This document shows, one piece after another, positions 1-12,525 of a stretch of 64,000 bases of DNA. The stretch is from Apodemus sylvaticus (lineage: Eukaryota; Chordata; Mammalia; Rodentia; Muridae), in assembly GCF_947179515.1 (NCBI RefSeq), contig NC_067474.1, positions 91,650,824 through 91,714,823 of the forward strand, read 5' to 3'. A program made the translations under genes and the position numbers. The notes below the pieces were generated by a model. The model did no database searches and was not told the origin of the DNA. It worked only from the letters and a program-made list of their open reading frames with translations. The first letter of the stretch is position 1. Every line of letters begins with the position of its first letter.

Positions 1-121
1 TTTTAATCACACCAGCAATGAAGGAGTGCTCTTATTTTTCCACATCTTTGTCAGGATCTGCTGTCACTTGAGGTTTTGACTTTAGCAGTTCTGACTGGTG
101 TGAGGTAGAATCTTAGGGATC
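1..121 (-). mobile_element. L1 ORF2 3' fragment
   Basis: Reverse-strand remnant of the C-terminal part of L1 ORF2. It aligns by eye with the antisense ORF2 tail seen at 19185-19300, sharing the 'gttctgactggtgtgaggta' stretch, but is diverged and too short to carry a frame. It is cut by the window start, so its true extent is unknown. Confidence 0.8.
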
Positions 122-2156
122 TCCTGGGCTTTAACCCTGAGCTCAACCAGGGACCAGGATGCCTATGCATAGCTCACCACCCCACATCTTGAATGTTAGG
201 TTGAAACTATTGGAGAAAATATTTAATTGGAGCAGGGAAATATAACTCCCTAACTGTGGGTCTTGTGTTTGACCTGTGTTTTCTGCTATGGCATACAGTG
301 GAGGCAAGGAGTAGAGTGAAAAAGAGCAACTCACCCATTAAAGCTAATCCTGGAAGAAAGTAGGTTTTAGGGCCATGTATCCAAGTAAGACCTCTGGGTA
401 CAGATAGGTGAGGAATAGTAGAGAATGCTTAGTGTGATGGGAAAGGGTAAAAGAGGCATAGGTGTCTCAGGGTGAAAGTGGATTCCATGGATGTAGTCTG
501 GGAACAAGCTAGTGGCTTTACAAAAAGTAGATCTGGATGGCAAAGGCAAGAAGTGATTTCCATGTAAAAGGGCTTCACAAATTAAGAGGGTTCTTGCCTT
601 TAGTTATGGAATTAATCTTGCAGATTTTCAAATGGAAGTGAGTTGATGAAAGAGAAGGCAAAGGAAAGAAATAACTGACCCAGAAAAGGTGTCTTGCACA
701 AAAAGTACATTTTTGGGCCATGTTTCTGGATCTAGATCAGTATAAGTAACTTGAACCAAGGCCTAGAGAGTAAACTAGGCTTCCTGGTTACCACTGACCC
801 TTTCTGTCCATTTTCCCTACCTTTCTTACTTACTTTCTTACTTCTTTTCTTCTTCCCCTTCTTCCTTTTAAAAATTTCAAACAGCTATGTGAAGACATTA
901 AAATTTATGCAGTGTTTAGCATATGAAAGTGTTTGAACTTCTAGTCTTCCTAAAAAATATGGATCTGAGAGTAAAGTAATAGAAATGCATATGAATATAT
1001 AACAACAGATATTGTAATGCAGTATTATTAACTATTATAAAGGAACAATTGTTTGATCAATATTTTGTTTATAATGAAAGGTTTTTTATAAAATCTCATT
1101 ATATAAAATAATAGCTAATATTGATTAATTCATTAATAAAATGAATTAAAATATGAAACATTTTGTGCTATGGGATTGAAATATCCAAGATTATGCAATA
1201 CATTTCCTGAAAATATTGGTTATATATCTGTTTTTATTTTCATGCTGTCTTCTCTTTTACTGGTGTCCAGATTGGTCATCTATCACATTACTAAAACACA
1301 AGTGATCCTGAGTGTCATCCCACTGTGTGATATTAATGTGACCCAGTGCTGTGTAAATTAAGCACTCTATGGGAATTTATTATCGCTCTCAGAACAGCAT
1401 GAGTGTGATTTAAGTCTCCTTTACTCAAAAGCATCTGAAATTATGATTCATTTATTGCTTAATCTTTTATAAATTGCCTACATGACCACATTAGGCATAT
1501 TTTGTTTTAAAATGAAAATAATTGGAAAGAAAATACTAATTTGGCCATGCTTATCATTTCAATTTTTCTACAGTGCTGACTCTTAATGATGATTTGCAAG
1601 TCATTTCCATGTTTTAACCTCTTTCAATTGCAGTCCCCATGGCTGGGGATGTGTAATATCTGGTGTGCTTGACAACGGGAGGCCTGAATGCCAAATAAGG
1701 AGACTATTTTCCAAATAACTGCTGATGCGTTGAGCATCACATATACTCAAAATTGCCAGCAGCTTTTCTGAATTACTTATTGTAAACCCTCTGCATATTA
1801 TCTTCTAATTTATACGAAATTTACCTAATAGCTGTGGATCTTTCTCAAACTTTTTGTTGCCAAGCATGAAATTAATGTAAAAATTATTCTCTGCATTGCT
1901 AAGGATCTCTTTGTTTTTCAGTATGTCCTCAGGAGCAGGCTCTAGTCTATGTTATACAGCCACTCAGTAATTTGGGTATATTCATACAACAATAATAATA
2001 ATTTGAAAGAATAAAACAAAACAATAGAGACAATACATGAAATCAGAGGTGGGGTTTGCACAATCAGGAAGGAGATCAGTGGGACAGGAGAGCAAGAACT
2101 GTTAATAAGAGATTAAAGATGAGGTCCTGCTTTGACTATGCTTCACCCAGGGAATG
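122..2156. other. Unique AT-rich DNA, no gene seen
   Basis: I see no recognisable gene or repeat here. A pyrimidine-rich run lies at about 797-870. Short open frames occur, but they show no family resemblance, no exon borders and no unusual composition. Confidence 0.5.
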
Positions 2157-2236
2157 GTCCTATTCCGGAGATATGATCTTTTTGGTGTAGGTGAGTCACT
2201 GTGGGTGTGGGATACAAGACCCTCATCATAACCCAA
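2157..2236 (+). mobile_element. ERVL LTR fragment
   Basis: About 80 bp resembles the middle of the LTRs at 36837 and 50292, sharing the order 'cctatt', 'gtaggtg', 'gtcactgtgggtgt', 'agaccctca'. No LTR ends are present, so this is a broken remnant. The assignment rests on comparison within the window. Confidence 0.5.
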
Positions 2237-2288
2237 GCTGGCCTTGAACTCATGATCTTCCTGCCTCTGTCTCCTTCAGCAAATCCTA
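2237..2288 (-). mobile_element. B1 SINE fragment
   Basis: The + strand reads 'ctggccttgaactcatgat' followed by 'cctgcctctgtctcc', the reverse complement of the right part of rodent B1, a 7SL RNA-derived SINE. Only about 50 bp remains. It sits between an ERVL LTR piece and an L1 3' UTR. Confidence 0.7.
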
Positions 2289-2296
2289 GTGGTATA

Positions 2297-2690
2297 TATC
2301 ACCATTGGAGTGAGCATGAAGACTCCAACTGAGGAGTTAGAGCAAGGACTAGAGGACCTGAAAGGGTTTGCAACCCCATATGAAGAACAAATATATCAAC
2401 CTACCAGAAATCCCGATCCTCCAGAGCTCCCAGGACTAACCCATGAACTGAAGAGGACCCATGGCTCCAGCTGCATATGTAGCAGAGAATGACTTTATCT
2501 GGCATAAATGGGAGGGGAAGCCCTAGGTCCTGTGATAGCTCATTGCCCCAGTGTAGGGGAATGCTAAGGTAGTGATGCAGGAGTGTATAGGTGCATGGTG
2601 GAACACCCTATAGGTCTGGGAGATAGCATAGGGGCTTTGCAGAGAAGAAATGGGAAGGCGATAACATTTGAATAAATAAAATATCCTCAG
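2297..2690 (+). mobile_element. Old L1 3' UTR fragment
   Basis: Forward-strand 3' UTR of an older rodent L1 (Lx-like). It aligns with 4940-5290 and 45790-46200, sharing blocks such as 'gagctcccag', 'gcatatgtagcagag' and the closing 'aataaataaaatat'. It has no coding potential. The L1 inversion at 2692 begins immediately after its tail. Confidence 0.75.
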
Positions 2691-2691
2691 G

Positions 2692-4660
2692 TAGTACTAT
2701 GTCCAATTTTCTGAGGAACCACCAAACTGATTTCCAGAGTGGTTGTACCTGCTTGTAATCTCACCAGTAATGGAGGAGAGTTCATCTTTTTCCACATCCT
2801 CGCCAGCATCTGCTGTCATGTCAGTTTTTGATCTTAACCATTCTAACTGGTGTGAGGTAGAATCTCAGGGTTATTTTGATTTGCATTTCCCTGATGATTA
2901 AAGATGTTGAACATTTCTTTTTTTTTTTTCATGTTTATTGGCTATGCCCAAATCCATGTCGTTGTCATTGGATTTACTCAGAAGACATGGAAAAAAATAT
3001 CCATCAACTGAAATAAGGCACTGACGGACCAAAGAACGGATCCCACGGAGGTCTAGGTTTGTGAACTAAATGAGTGTGTTGGGGTTACTTGCAGGATTAT
3101 GACTTGAGTTAAAGGCAGCTGCATCACCAAAAGACTCAACCCAGAATGGGTGGCAACCCCACAAAATCTGTATCCTGGCAGCTTTCTACATAATTGGCAG
3201 GCCACTTCATGAAAGGTTTTCTCCCCAACAATGATTTATTGCTTGTATAAATGAGGAGCTTTGTGAATCATGTGCTTTGAATTTCCTGAGCTTTGTAAAT
3301 TTCCTTAGGCATTTCTTTAGGTGCTTCTCAGCCATTCAAATTTCTTCAGTTGAAAATTCTTTGTTTAGCTCTGTACCCTATTTTAATTTGGTTCTCTGGA
3401 GTCTAACTTCTTGAGTCCTGTGTATATATTGATATTAGCCCTCTATGGGATGTAGGATTTGGAAAGACCTTTTCCCAACCTGCTGGTTGCTGTTTTGTCC
3501 TATTGACAGTGTCCTTTGCCTTACAGAAGCTTTTAAGCCAATTTTTCAATTCTTGATCTTAGAGTATAAGCTATGGGTGTTCTGTTCAGTAAACTTTTCC
3601 CTGTGGCTGTGTGCTCGAGGTTCTTCCCCACTTCCTTTCCTATTAGTTTCAGTGTGTCTAGTTTTATGTGGAGGTCATGGATCCACTTGGACTTTGGCTT
3701 TTTACAAGGAGATAACAATGGATCGATTTGCATTCTTCTATGTGCTAACCTCCAGTTGAACCAGTACCATTTATTGAAAATGGTATCATTTTTGCACTAG
3801 ATGGTTTTAGCTCCTTTGTCAAAGATCAAGTGACCATAGATGTTTGGGTTCATTTCTGGGCCTTCAATTCTATTCCATTGATGTACCTGCCTGTCTCTGT
3901 ACCATTGCCATGCAGTTTTTATCATGATTGCTCTGTAGTATAGCTTCAGATCAGAGATGGTGATTCTGAGAGAAGTTCTTTTATTGTTGAGAATAGTTTT
4001 TGCTTCTGTGTTTTTTTTTTTTTTTTGTTATTCCAGATGAATTTGGAAATTGCTCTTTCTAACTCTATGAAAAAATGTGTTGGAATTTTGATGGAGATTG
4101 CATTGAATTTGTAGATCACTTTCTGTAAGATGGCCATTTTTACTGTATCAATCCTCCCAATCCAAGAGCTTGGGAGATCTTTCCATCTTCTTAGATTTTC
4201 TCCATTTTCCTTCTTCATCATACAGATAATAGTTGCTTAGTGAGGGTCACATCAAGCCATTTTTTTTTAATTTGTAACTATTGTGAAGGGCATTGTTTCT
4301 CTAATTTCTTTCTCAGCCTGTTTATTCTTTTGAGTGGAGGAAGGCCACTGATTTGTTTGAGTTAATCAGGCTTAAATGTTCTCTGGTGGAATTTTTGAGA
4401 TCACTTTTATACTATCATATCATCTACAAATAGTGATATTTTAACTTCTTCCTTTATAATTTGTCTTCCCTTGACCTCCTTTTGTTTTCTAATTGTCTGT
4501 CTAGAACTTTGAGTACTATATCGAACAGGTAGGGAAAGAGTAGACTGCCTTGTCTAGTCCCTGATTTTAGTTGGATTTCCTCAAGTTTCTCTCCATTTAG
4601 TTTGCTGTATATTGCTTTTACTATGTTGTTATGGGCCTTTAATTTCTGATCTTTTCAATA
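2692..4660 (-). pseudogene. Inverted L1 ORF2 part (twin-priming product)
   Basis: About 1.6 kb of L1 ORF2 sequence on the reverse strand, interrupted by a foreign insert at 2921-3309. It covers the reverse transcriptase region through the C-terminal region. An 89-codon stretch at 3946-4221 still reads as the region after the catalytic domain (for example '[14 protein letters not shown]'). Frameshifts and stops are frequent, so it is an old dead copy. It is followed at once by a forward L1 3' UTR, the arrangement left by twin priming during L1 insertion. The ORF2 end and first part of the 3' UTR are missing at the junction. Confidence 0.75.
2921..3309 (-). mobile_element. Poly(A)-tailed retroposed insert, family unknown
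   Basis: A 389-bp block splits the inverted L1. On the reverse strand it ends with AATAAA (2934-2939) and a poly(A) tract (2921-2929). It is flanked by 'catttcttt' at 2912-2920 and 3310-3318, a 9-bp target duplication. L1 homology resumes cleanly on both sides. It is therefore an L1-mobilised retrocopy younger than the host L1. I do not recognise the source; a spliced-mRNA 3' end or a retroviral transcript are both possible. No reading frame is supported. Confidence 0.6.
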
Positions 4661-5300
4661 TTTCAGTCCTTCTTAGAAGGGGGATCAAAATACGTATGGT
4701 AGGAGAAACAAAGACCAAATATGGATCAGAGACTGAATGAAAGGTCATCCAGAGACTGTCCCACCTGGGGATCCATCCCATAACGTGTTACCAAACCCAG
4801 ACACTATTGTGGATGCCAACAAGTGTTTGCTGACAGGAGCCTGATATAGCTGTCTCCTGAGAGGCTCTTCCAGTACCTGATAAATACAGAAGTGGATGCT
4901 CTCAGTTAACCAATGACTGAGTACAGGGTCCACAACAGAAGTGCTAGAGAAAGGACCCAAGGAGCTGAAGAGGTTTGCAGCCCCATAACAATTTGAATCA
5001 ACCAGTATCTCCAGAGCTCCCAGAGACTAAACCACCAACCAAATAGTATACATGGAGGGGCCCATGGTTCCATCTGCATATGTAGCAGAGGATGATCTTG
5101 TCAGACATCAATGAGAGGGGAGGCCCTTGGTTCTGTGAAGGCTCAATGTCCCAGTGTAGGGGAATTTTGAGATATGGAATGGGGAGTGGGTGGTTGGTGA
5201 GCAGGGGGAGGGAGGATGGGCTAGTTGTTTTTCAAAGGGGAAAAGGAAAAGGGGATACTATTTAAGATGTAAATAAATAAAATATTTAATAAAAATAGAA
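4661..5300 (+). mobile_element. L1 3' UTR, sense half of inverted L1
   Basis: Forward-strand Lx-like L1 3' UTR, beginning 'cttcttagaagggggatc' and ending in a purine-rich run and 'aaataaataaaatatttaa'. It shares the internal blocks of the 3' UTRs at 37662 and 45590. With the antisense segment to its left it forms one insertion with a 5' inversion. No protein is encoded. Confidence 0.75.
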
Positions 5301-7021
5301 AAAGGTGTGTCCACCTGAGTTGGAGACTGGAAGATAGCAGTGGTGGTGGGAAGGCATACCATAGGAGGACTGCATGGAAGGGTAGGCTGCAGTTGGTATT
5401 GGGTTGCACTAGGCATGATGCTAAGAACTAGGTCTGCTGGAACAAAGAGAGTGGAAAGGGACCAGAAGAAGCCTCAATTCTGTCAATTTTTTAATTGAGA
5501 ATGTTCTTTTCTGGATCTTTGTCATAGTGAGTTTATTTTAGGTATTCTACTATGTGTATACATTTATTTGAGTGTACTATATTAATTCTATTTCTTATAA
5601 TTTATTATTGTGTTTTAATTTTGACTTTCATACACAGGAGGCTATTTCCAAATAATTTTGGACTTTAAGCTCAGTCATGTTTTCCATATTCATATATAAT
5701 AGGGCTAAACACTGGGTACAAAAATATGAGTGTAACCAGAGGTAAGACTTTTAAGGACTAGTTAAATGGAAATTACGCTATTGGGTGATTGTAATCCAAG
5801 TTCCTTGATATTCTGGTGTGAGAATACAAATATGACCACAGATGAAGTAATCATGAAGATAGAAAGGAGTTGGCAATTTGATTATGGACATCTAGGTTCC
5901 AGAAATACAATAAAAGATTTCTTCCTGTTTCTTTTCTTGAATGCATGGAAACAGATTTTTCTTATATGAAAAAATTCTTAAAGGACATCCATCATTTGTT
6001 AAATTCAATTTCCTTCATTCTTTCCTACCTTCGTCCTCTATTTCTTTCCTTACTTCTCTGTTTTCTTTCTCCTCTATCTCTTCCCCTTTTGCCATTTTCC
6101 TTTATCCATTTATCCATTCTTCATCCTTCCATCGAACTTCTTGTTAAATGCCATGGTTACTTTTCTTATAAATAAATAATATTAACCTGTATAGTTTACT
6201 TTTCTCATCAGCATAGAAGTGCAGGAACAAAATCAGTTGGATAATACATATATCACAATACACTTTCACTAATATTGACAAATTATCAAAAATCTGTGGT
6301 TTTGTCTCATTGTCTTTTTCTTCACAGTTGTTATCCCTTCTAAGGCCCTACCATATTAAAACGTATGGAGGGCCAGGTATTTAGAAGCATTTGGCTTACC
6401 TTACCATGCAAATAATTTAAAATGTAACTAATTTGGCATTAAAAATATAACTTATATTTTAGATTTAGTAACTTATTATTCTTGAAGTTATATTAGTAAT
6501 ATATCACAACTTAGCATTCATAAATTATAAATAATGTTCCTTAGAAACAAGTGAAGCATTGAATTTGGAATATATGTTCTATAAATGCTAGAGTGTTCTA
6601 TTTATCAAAGTTCTATCTGATAAATAGAAGGTGCTTGTCTTCCAGTTTGGTGCCTCATTATAGGAATCTTGGGTCAGAGTATAAAAGAAGTAATTTACAT
6701 GCACTGAAGTTTCTAGTTCTATATCATCTGACGAGAGTATACAACATGAAGTAACTAAAGAAATCAGGAAAGTAGAAAGAGATCATGTGGATGGAGCTAC
6801 ATGTTTTGGTAAGGAAATAGCAGAATTTGTGTGATACAAAGTAGGAAAAAGCAAGATGAAAAAGATATTCCAAAGGAGGAGGGAAGAAAGTCAATACAGA
6901 AGGAAGACCAAATAACAACAAGGTTATTTGCTAAACTCTTATGCAATCACATTATTTTGTATTTACTTAAAATTATACTCAATTCATGTAAATATTTTAT
7001 ATATGTATAAATATATACATA

Positions 7022-7049
7022 TATGTCTACATACATATATGTAGACATA
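7022..7049. repeat. Perfect inverted repeat, 11-bp arms
   Basis: TATGTCTACAT, a 6-nt spacer, then ATGTAGACATA: exact complementary arms inside an AT-rich (TA/CA)-type tract. It could form a hairpin or small cruciform. It may only reflect dinucleotide slippage. Confidence 0.7.
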
Positions 7050-8310
7050 CCCACACATATACCTGGTCTTTATGAACAGTAAACAGTCATTAGAAGAGAA
7101 AAATGAACTACTAGGCTTAATTTATATATCCTTGAATAATAAATACAATTGAAATTTAGTTGTGAAATTTAGTTTATATTTAATTGAATATAAATGCAGC
7201 AGTAGATTTCAGTTCTAGTTTACTGAATTTCTTTTTGTGTTTACATATTAAGTAATAAGAAAATATATTTTTAAATCCATTTGATTCCTTTTTATACAGA
7301 TGAACTTTAAATAGGTGAGGAAAAGAATGTAATGGTGATATTTACAAATGCCTGCATTGTAATGATAGGATTTTTTTCTGATAAAACTATATAACAACCA
7401 AAATTCATAGAAAAAAGTGATTCATGTAACAGAAACAGAAATACTTCAATCATATTGAGACTTCACTTGAGAGGAATCTGGAAGTGTAAGTGTATAACAA
7501 TGAAATTTACATACTGAACCTTCGGTTTTTCAGTTTATCAAGTTATGAATAACTAATATGAATTGAAAACCTTTCCCAAAATATAATTATTGTTCTTTCA
7601 AATGATAGATGAACTAAACATTATAATTTTACAACCTCATAAATTAATTCAAATAATAATTCCCAATATTCTGATTTCTTTGTTTTACTTAAGTTAGTAA
7701 TTTATTAACACTTTCACCTTAAAACTAAAATTTGTACTATAGAATTTATATAAAGTTTTTATACTGTTTTATACTATAAATAAAATCACATTAAAATCTA
7801 TTAGAGCATTTTCTTTCTCAAAATAATATGTTCTTAGACACTGCACTGCTGATGCTTTTTTATCTTATCTTAGAGGTACTATGCTTCCAGCATCAACACA
7901 ATACTTCTAGTCACACAGGAGTTCTAGCTATTTCTAACTATTTCTTTTCTCTTCATAAACACTTTCTTCTTTCTACCAATAAGTAGCTTACTCTCATTTC
8001 CAACTCAGGCTGTAAGAATTTTTCTTTCATTTAGTTCCAATTACTGAGCTTCAAGAGACTCAAATAGGTATTACTCTTATTCTAAGTTATTTCGTGGTCA
8101 CTTGGACATACTAACTAGAGTGTGTATAATTGAACATCTCATTTCAATCCCAGTTGTCTGGGGACAAATGAGATTAAGAATACCTTTTTTTTTTCTGAAA
8201 AGATTTAAGTTTGAGTGATGATTATCCAATCCATTTGGAAGTACACATTTGGAGTACTCTTCAAGTAAGGTGACTGAAAATAAACCCAATCTAGATAGCT
8301 GGGCCAACAT

Positions 8311-8335
8311 GAGATGCTGCTGCAGCAGGCATCTC
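8311..8335. repeat. GC-rich imperfect palindrome
   Basis: GAGATGC, then the self-complementary TGCTGCAGCA, then a single bulged G and GCATCTC. The arms pair throughout except for the bulge. It stands out because the surrounding kilobases are AT-rich. Confidence 0.65.
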
Positions 8336-11300
8336 AAACACTCTGCCCTGCACCTCTGGGGATGGTATGAATGCATGGCTATCTTTCACCATCCTACATA
8401 ACTCATAATGTACAAGTTTGAGTATATATGCAACTGAAGTAGCTCAGAAAATAATTATAAACAGATAATAGACAGGTAAGTTCAGAAATGCTTTATATGA
8501 ACTTTACTATTCTGCAAACCAACATGGGATAAAAGGATTCTTCCTTAACATGAATGTCAAGGCAAAATTTCATTAAAAGACCTACAAATGGCACAGGAAA
8601 ATGAAGATCCTGAGCATACAGTAAGGAAATTAGGATGTTTTCACGAAGTTTGTGACAATGATTATTGAACTGTTATTTTTGTTTCCTCATTTTCTCTCTT
8701 TCAGAAGATCAAGCAGAACGTCTATCAGACTGCTTTGTCTTTAAAGCTTGAATGAAGGCTCCAGGAAGTCACACATTCATATTTTATCTTTTTTAAAGCC
8801 AATTTTTGTCTTTCTCGGTAATCAGTAATGCCTTTATGTTTAAACATGTGTACAAATTTTAGACCTCAAGATTAATCTTTCAGTGTTACCAAATGCAACA
8901 CTAAAGAATAAGTCACCTTTGGAATCTCTGACATACCTGCAAACTCTGTCATAATTATTTGGTCTTTGGTTTCTGCTTCTGAATAATGAGGGGTAAATTG
9001 GGTAATATCTAAATATTATTCCATTTGTAATGTTTTATATTTTAGCTCTGATAATAAAGCAAGGTGATATTTTAATTTTATACTAATATTCTAATTTGCA
9101 TGTGTTTATCAAAAATTGAATCATGTGCACTTCTAATGTAAAATCTAAGGACAATAAATCATTTGCCATGAGCTTCTACAATTCCATTCACAAGTAAGTA
9201 TATCAAGTATATGGAACTTGAGTCTTGTAGGAAGTCCTCATGTCATCTTTCTGGTTTTTCTGGGTGTTTCAGAATTTACTCATATCTTCTCATCTTACAT
9301 CTTTAGCTAGTATTTGTTGAAGTAAAAAATAAAGTATCTTGACTCCATCTCTGACCAGGCTCAATACACTGTGAATAATTCAGTCTCTTGTGGGTCTTCA
9401 GAACTATAGTATATTTTATATTAGAACTGCTTTGTTGAAATTTCTTTCTGTTTCTACAGTCATAACATAAAGTAGGGTATGAATCTATGAGAAATTCTGA
9501 TATATTCATTATTTCAGAAACTAATAATTACTTTAATAACATCAATCCATTATTTATTCTTAAATAATTACTTTAATAAATAGTAAATGAATGGAATACA
9601 GTTTTGGGCTTCACGTAATTATATCAACTTTAATAAGTATAGAACTATATATTAAAATTATACAGTAAAAATAGAAGTTTTGAGTAACAAGACAAGCAAT
9701 GGAACCCTATGTGTGGTGATCAACAAAATACTGAATAAAGAAATGGTCACACTGAAAGTGATTTTTTTGAGTTCTAGTTCCTACTATTGGAGGTAAGTTT
9801 TTTTGTGTGTTAACAAGTGATTAAAAAATGTGATACTGTAGCAGCAAGCGTGATTGTATGCAAAGTAGGTATGCACACAGGCTTCTGTGTAGGAACTTGA
9901 GTACTTTAGATCTACAGTAATGAACATAATCTAGGCATATATGAAAGACTCAAGTAGGGATAGCAAACTTATCACTATATAATTACAATACAATATACTA
10001 TTTCTTTGGACTCTGAGACTGAGACAAGTTCCTTCAGTATTAGATGTTGCTAGATCCAATATTTTGATTGTCACTTATAAACACATTAATAAAAACAAGC
10101 TAGTACTACATGATATTAATGCAGAATTGACTTTTGAATTTTATAAAATGGCAGATGGCGCCTGTAATAGGTATTAGTGCTTGATGTTTCTTTCTAAATA
10201 GAGTAGTCTTTAAATTGTTGAACAAAGGGACATATTATTTCTGAAGGCATCCATCAACTGAATGAGTAAATGTATTATTCAATAGATAAGTATGGAAAGC
10301 ATATTTATTGTGGTTGCTATGTGAATAAATATTTTATTTTTGGAGACAAATTTTAAATATTTATTTATTCAAACAGCTGTGTTAAAAATAATAAAAATAA
10401 AGTGGTCCTCTGGGGAAGCTACATTTTACTTGGAGATCAGCACTGCAATAGTGTTGGAATACAGCCTAATGCCAGTGGCAGAATTAGGTTAAATGCATGA
10501 AACAATAACAAAGCAGAATAGATTAGAAAGGAGATATAAATAATTTTTTGTTCTTGAGCTTGATTATTTTGCCTCAGTTTGCAGCTCTGATCTTAATAAG
10601 ATCTGTGATGCCTTTAGCTCTAAGTAAAGCAGTGACATTGCAGTGTAAGTTTTCTCCATCTTTCTTTGAAAACCCAAAAGTCTGTGCAGGTACTGTTAAT
10701 TTTAACAGATATATGGAAAACTTGACTAGCAGAAAAGAAAGCATGCTTGTGGTTTGCTGAAGGACTTTATAAAACAGACCATTTCATGGTAAAGTGGGCA
10801 ATACAACGTTACCTTTCATCACAAAATTATGCATTCCTTCAACCAGAAGGAAATGAATTAGTCATGATTTGTTTACTATTGAAACTACATCTGACTCATT
10901 TAATTACTAGATTAACAACTGTTAGACACAAGTACTGAAAGCTACTGGAAAAGAGTGGGAACTTTAAAAGGCAAAGTCTAGTAGAAAGTTTTTGGTTATT
11001 GGATATGCACCCAATATGAAGATTATAGAATCCTAAATTCTGAGAGACCTCCTGGCTGTGATGTGAATAGGTATATTTTTCTACCCACTGCCTCATCTGC
11101 AGCACACTAAGTATAATGTACAAGCTCCCTACAGACTGAAGGCCAACAGTACCAGTGTTGTACTGTGAAAACATGTACAGCAGGAACAAAAGATACAGCC
11201 GTTCCTCCTGAAATTGATTATTTATTATAGGAACAGAAAGTCAAACCTACATATAATCCCCGAAAGCAATTACACTACTGCTCTCACTACATAGATGGCA

Positions 11301-12467
11301 TTTTGATCCTGAGAGTTTCTAATCCAAATACTCAGTGTTCTCTAAATCAGGTGTTTCTTATGCATTATTAACAGAACTTGGTTACATAGAAATGTAAATT
11401 TATTCTATTCCCAATAATTAGAAGAAATGAATGTCACTACTTGAAAGAATGTACCTTTCAGTAAGATAAAGAACTGAAGCCAGTTATGAAGAGTTACAAT
11501 AATAAAACTTTTTTTTTCTTTACTTTAGAGGACTAAAAATAATTATTGCAAGATGACTCATGTTATTAGACAAAGAAAACATTCTGTGACAGTATTTGGA
11601 GCCATTGTGGTATAAAATTGTTATGCATTAAACACATTTTCAATGTCAAGTCCCATAAGTAACTTGTGGGAATGGGAGTCAGTCATATTGTTTCTGTAAC
11701 AATCCATTGTAATCACATTCAAGACCATCACACCATCCTAACATTATCCCATAAATTGAGGATGGGGAGATAATTGTTTTCTACTTCAATCATCTCATCT
11801 CCATTAAAAAATCATTTTAAACCTTAATTTAGTTAGCCTTATAACCATTAAGAAAAAAAGAATATGTTGTTTTGACATATTTTGCTCATTCATTCAGGGC
11901 ATTTTGCTGAACATATAATCTTTACTAGACAATGCTTTATTACTGATGAACACATGTTTATTTCTGTTTTACATTTTTAATGTGTGATTGAAATGAAATC
12001 TAGTAGAAATCATAAGAACAGAAGGAAAAACCATTTGAAGGGATCTCAAGGATTTAACAGACTCAGGGAAAGACATTTTAAGACTGAGGACAGTTTGAGA
12101 TATACTCAGTAAAACTTGGAGATGACTTTTATTTTTGTTAGCCAGGTACAGAATGGATTGGATTAAGTAATAACACAAGTCTATAGTGTAATAAGACCTG
12201 GTTTTCAGGTAACAGTACAATATGAGAAGATTCTGAAAAAATTAAGAGTTGGAGGACTAGGGATAAGCACTAAAATGTTAAGGGTTTAACTTTTAGAATT
12301 ATATCTCAGACTTACTTGTATTACAAAACCTTACCACTATGATAATCTTTATTACCAAACTATACAAGATAATAAATGAAGCTATGATGGACTAAACTCT
12401 CTATAATGACAGATTAAAGTAAATTTGCTGCTTTGTCACATATTTGCTAACAACTGTGATAAATAAA

Positions 12468-12525
12468 TATATATATACACATATGTATATATGCTAAACA
12501 CACATGTGTGTGTATATATATTAAA
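12468..12525. repeat. TA/CA/TG microsatellite with inverted symmetry
   Basis: Alternating purine-pyrimidine tract running (TA)n-(CA), a short interruption, then (CA)-(TG)n-(TA)n. The two ends are complementary, so it can fold on itself. It is a simple repeat with no gene. Confidence 0.7.

Noticed and set aside
1170..1361. 63-codon frame in unique DNA
   Set aside because: Short, no domain, no splice or promoter context, AT-rich composition like the flanks.
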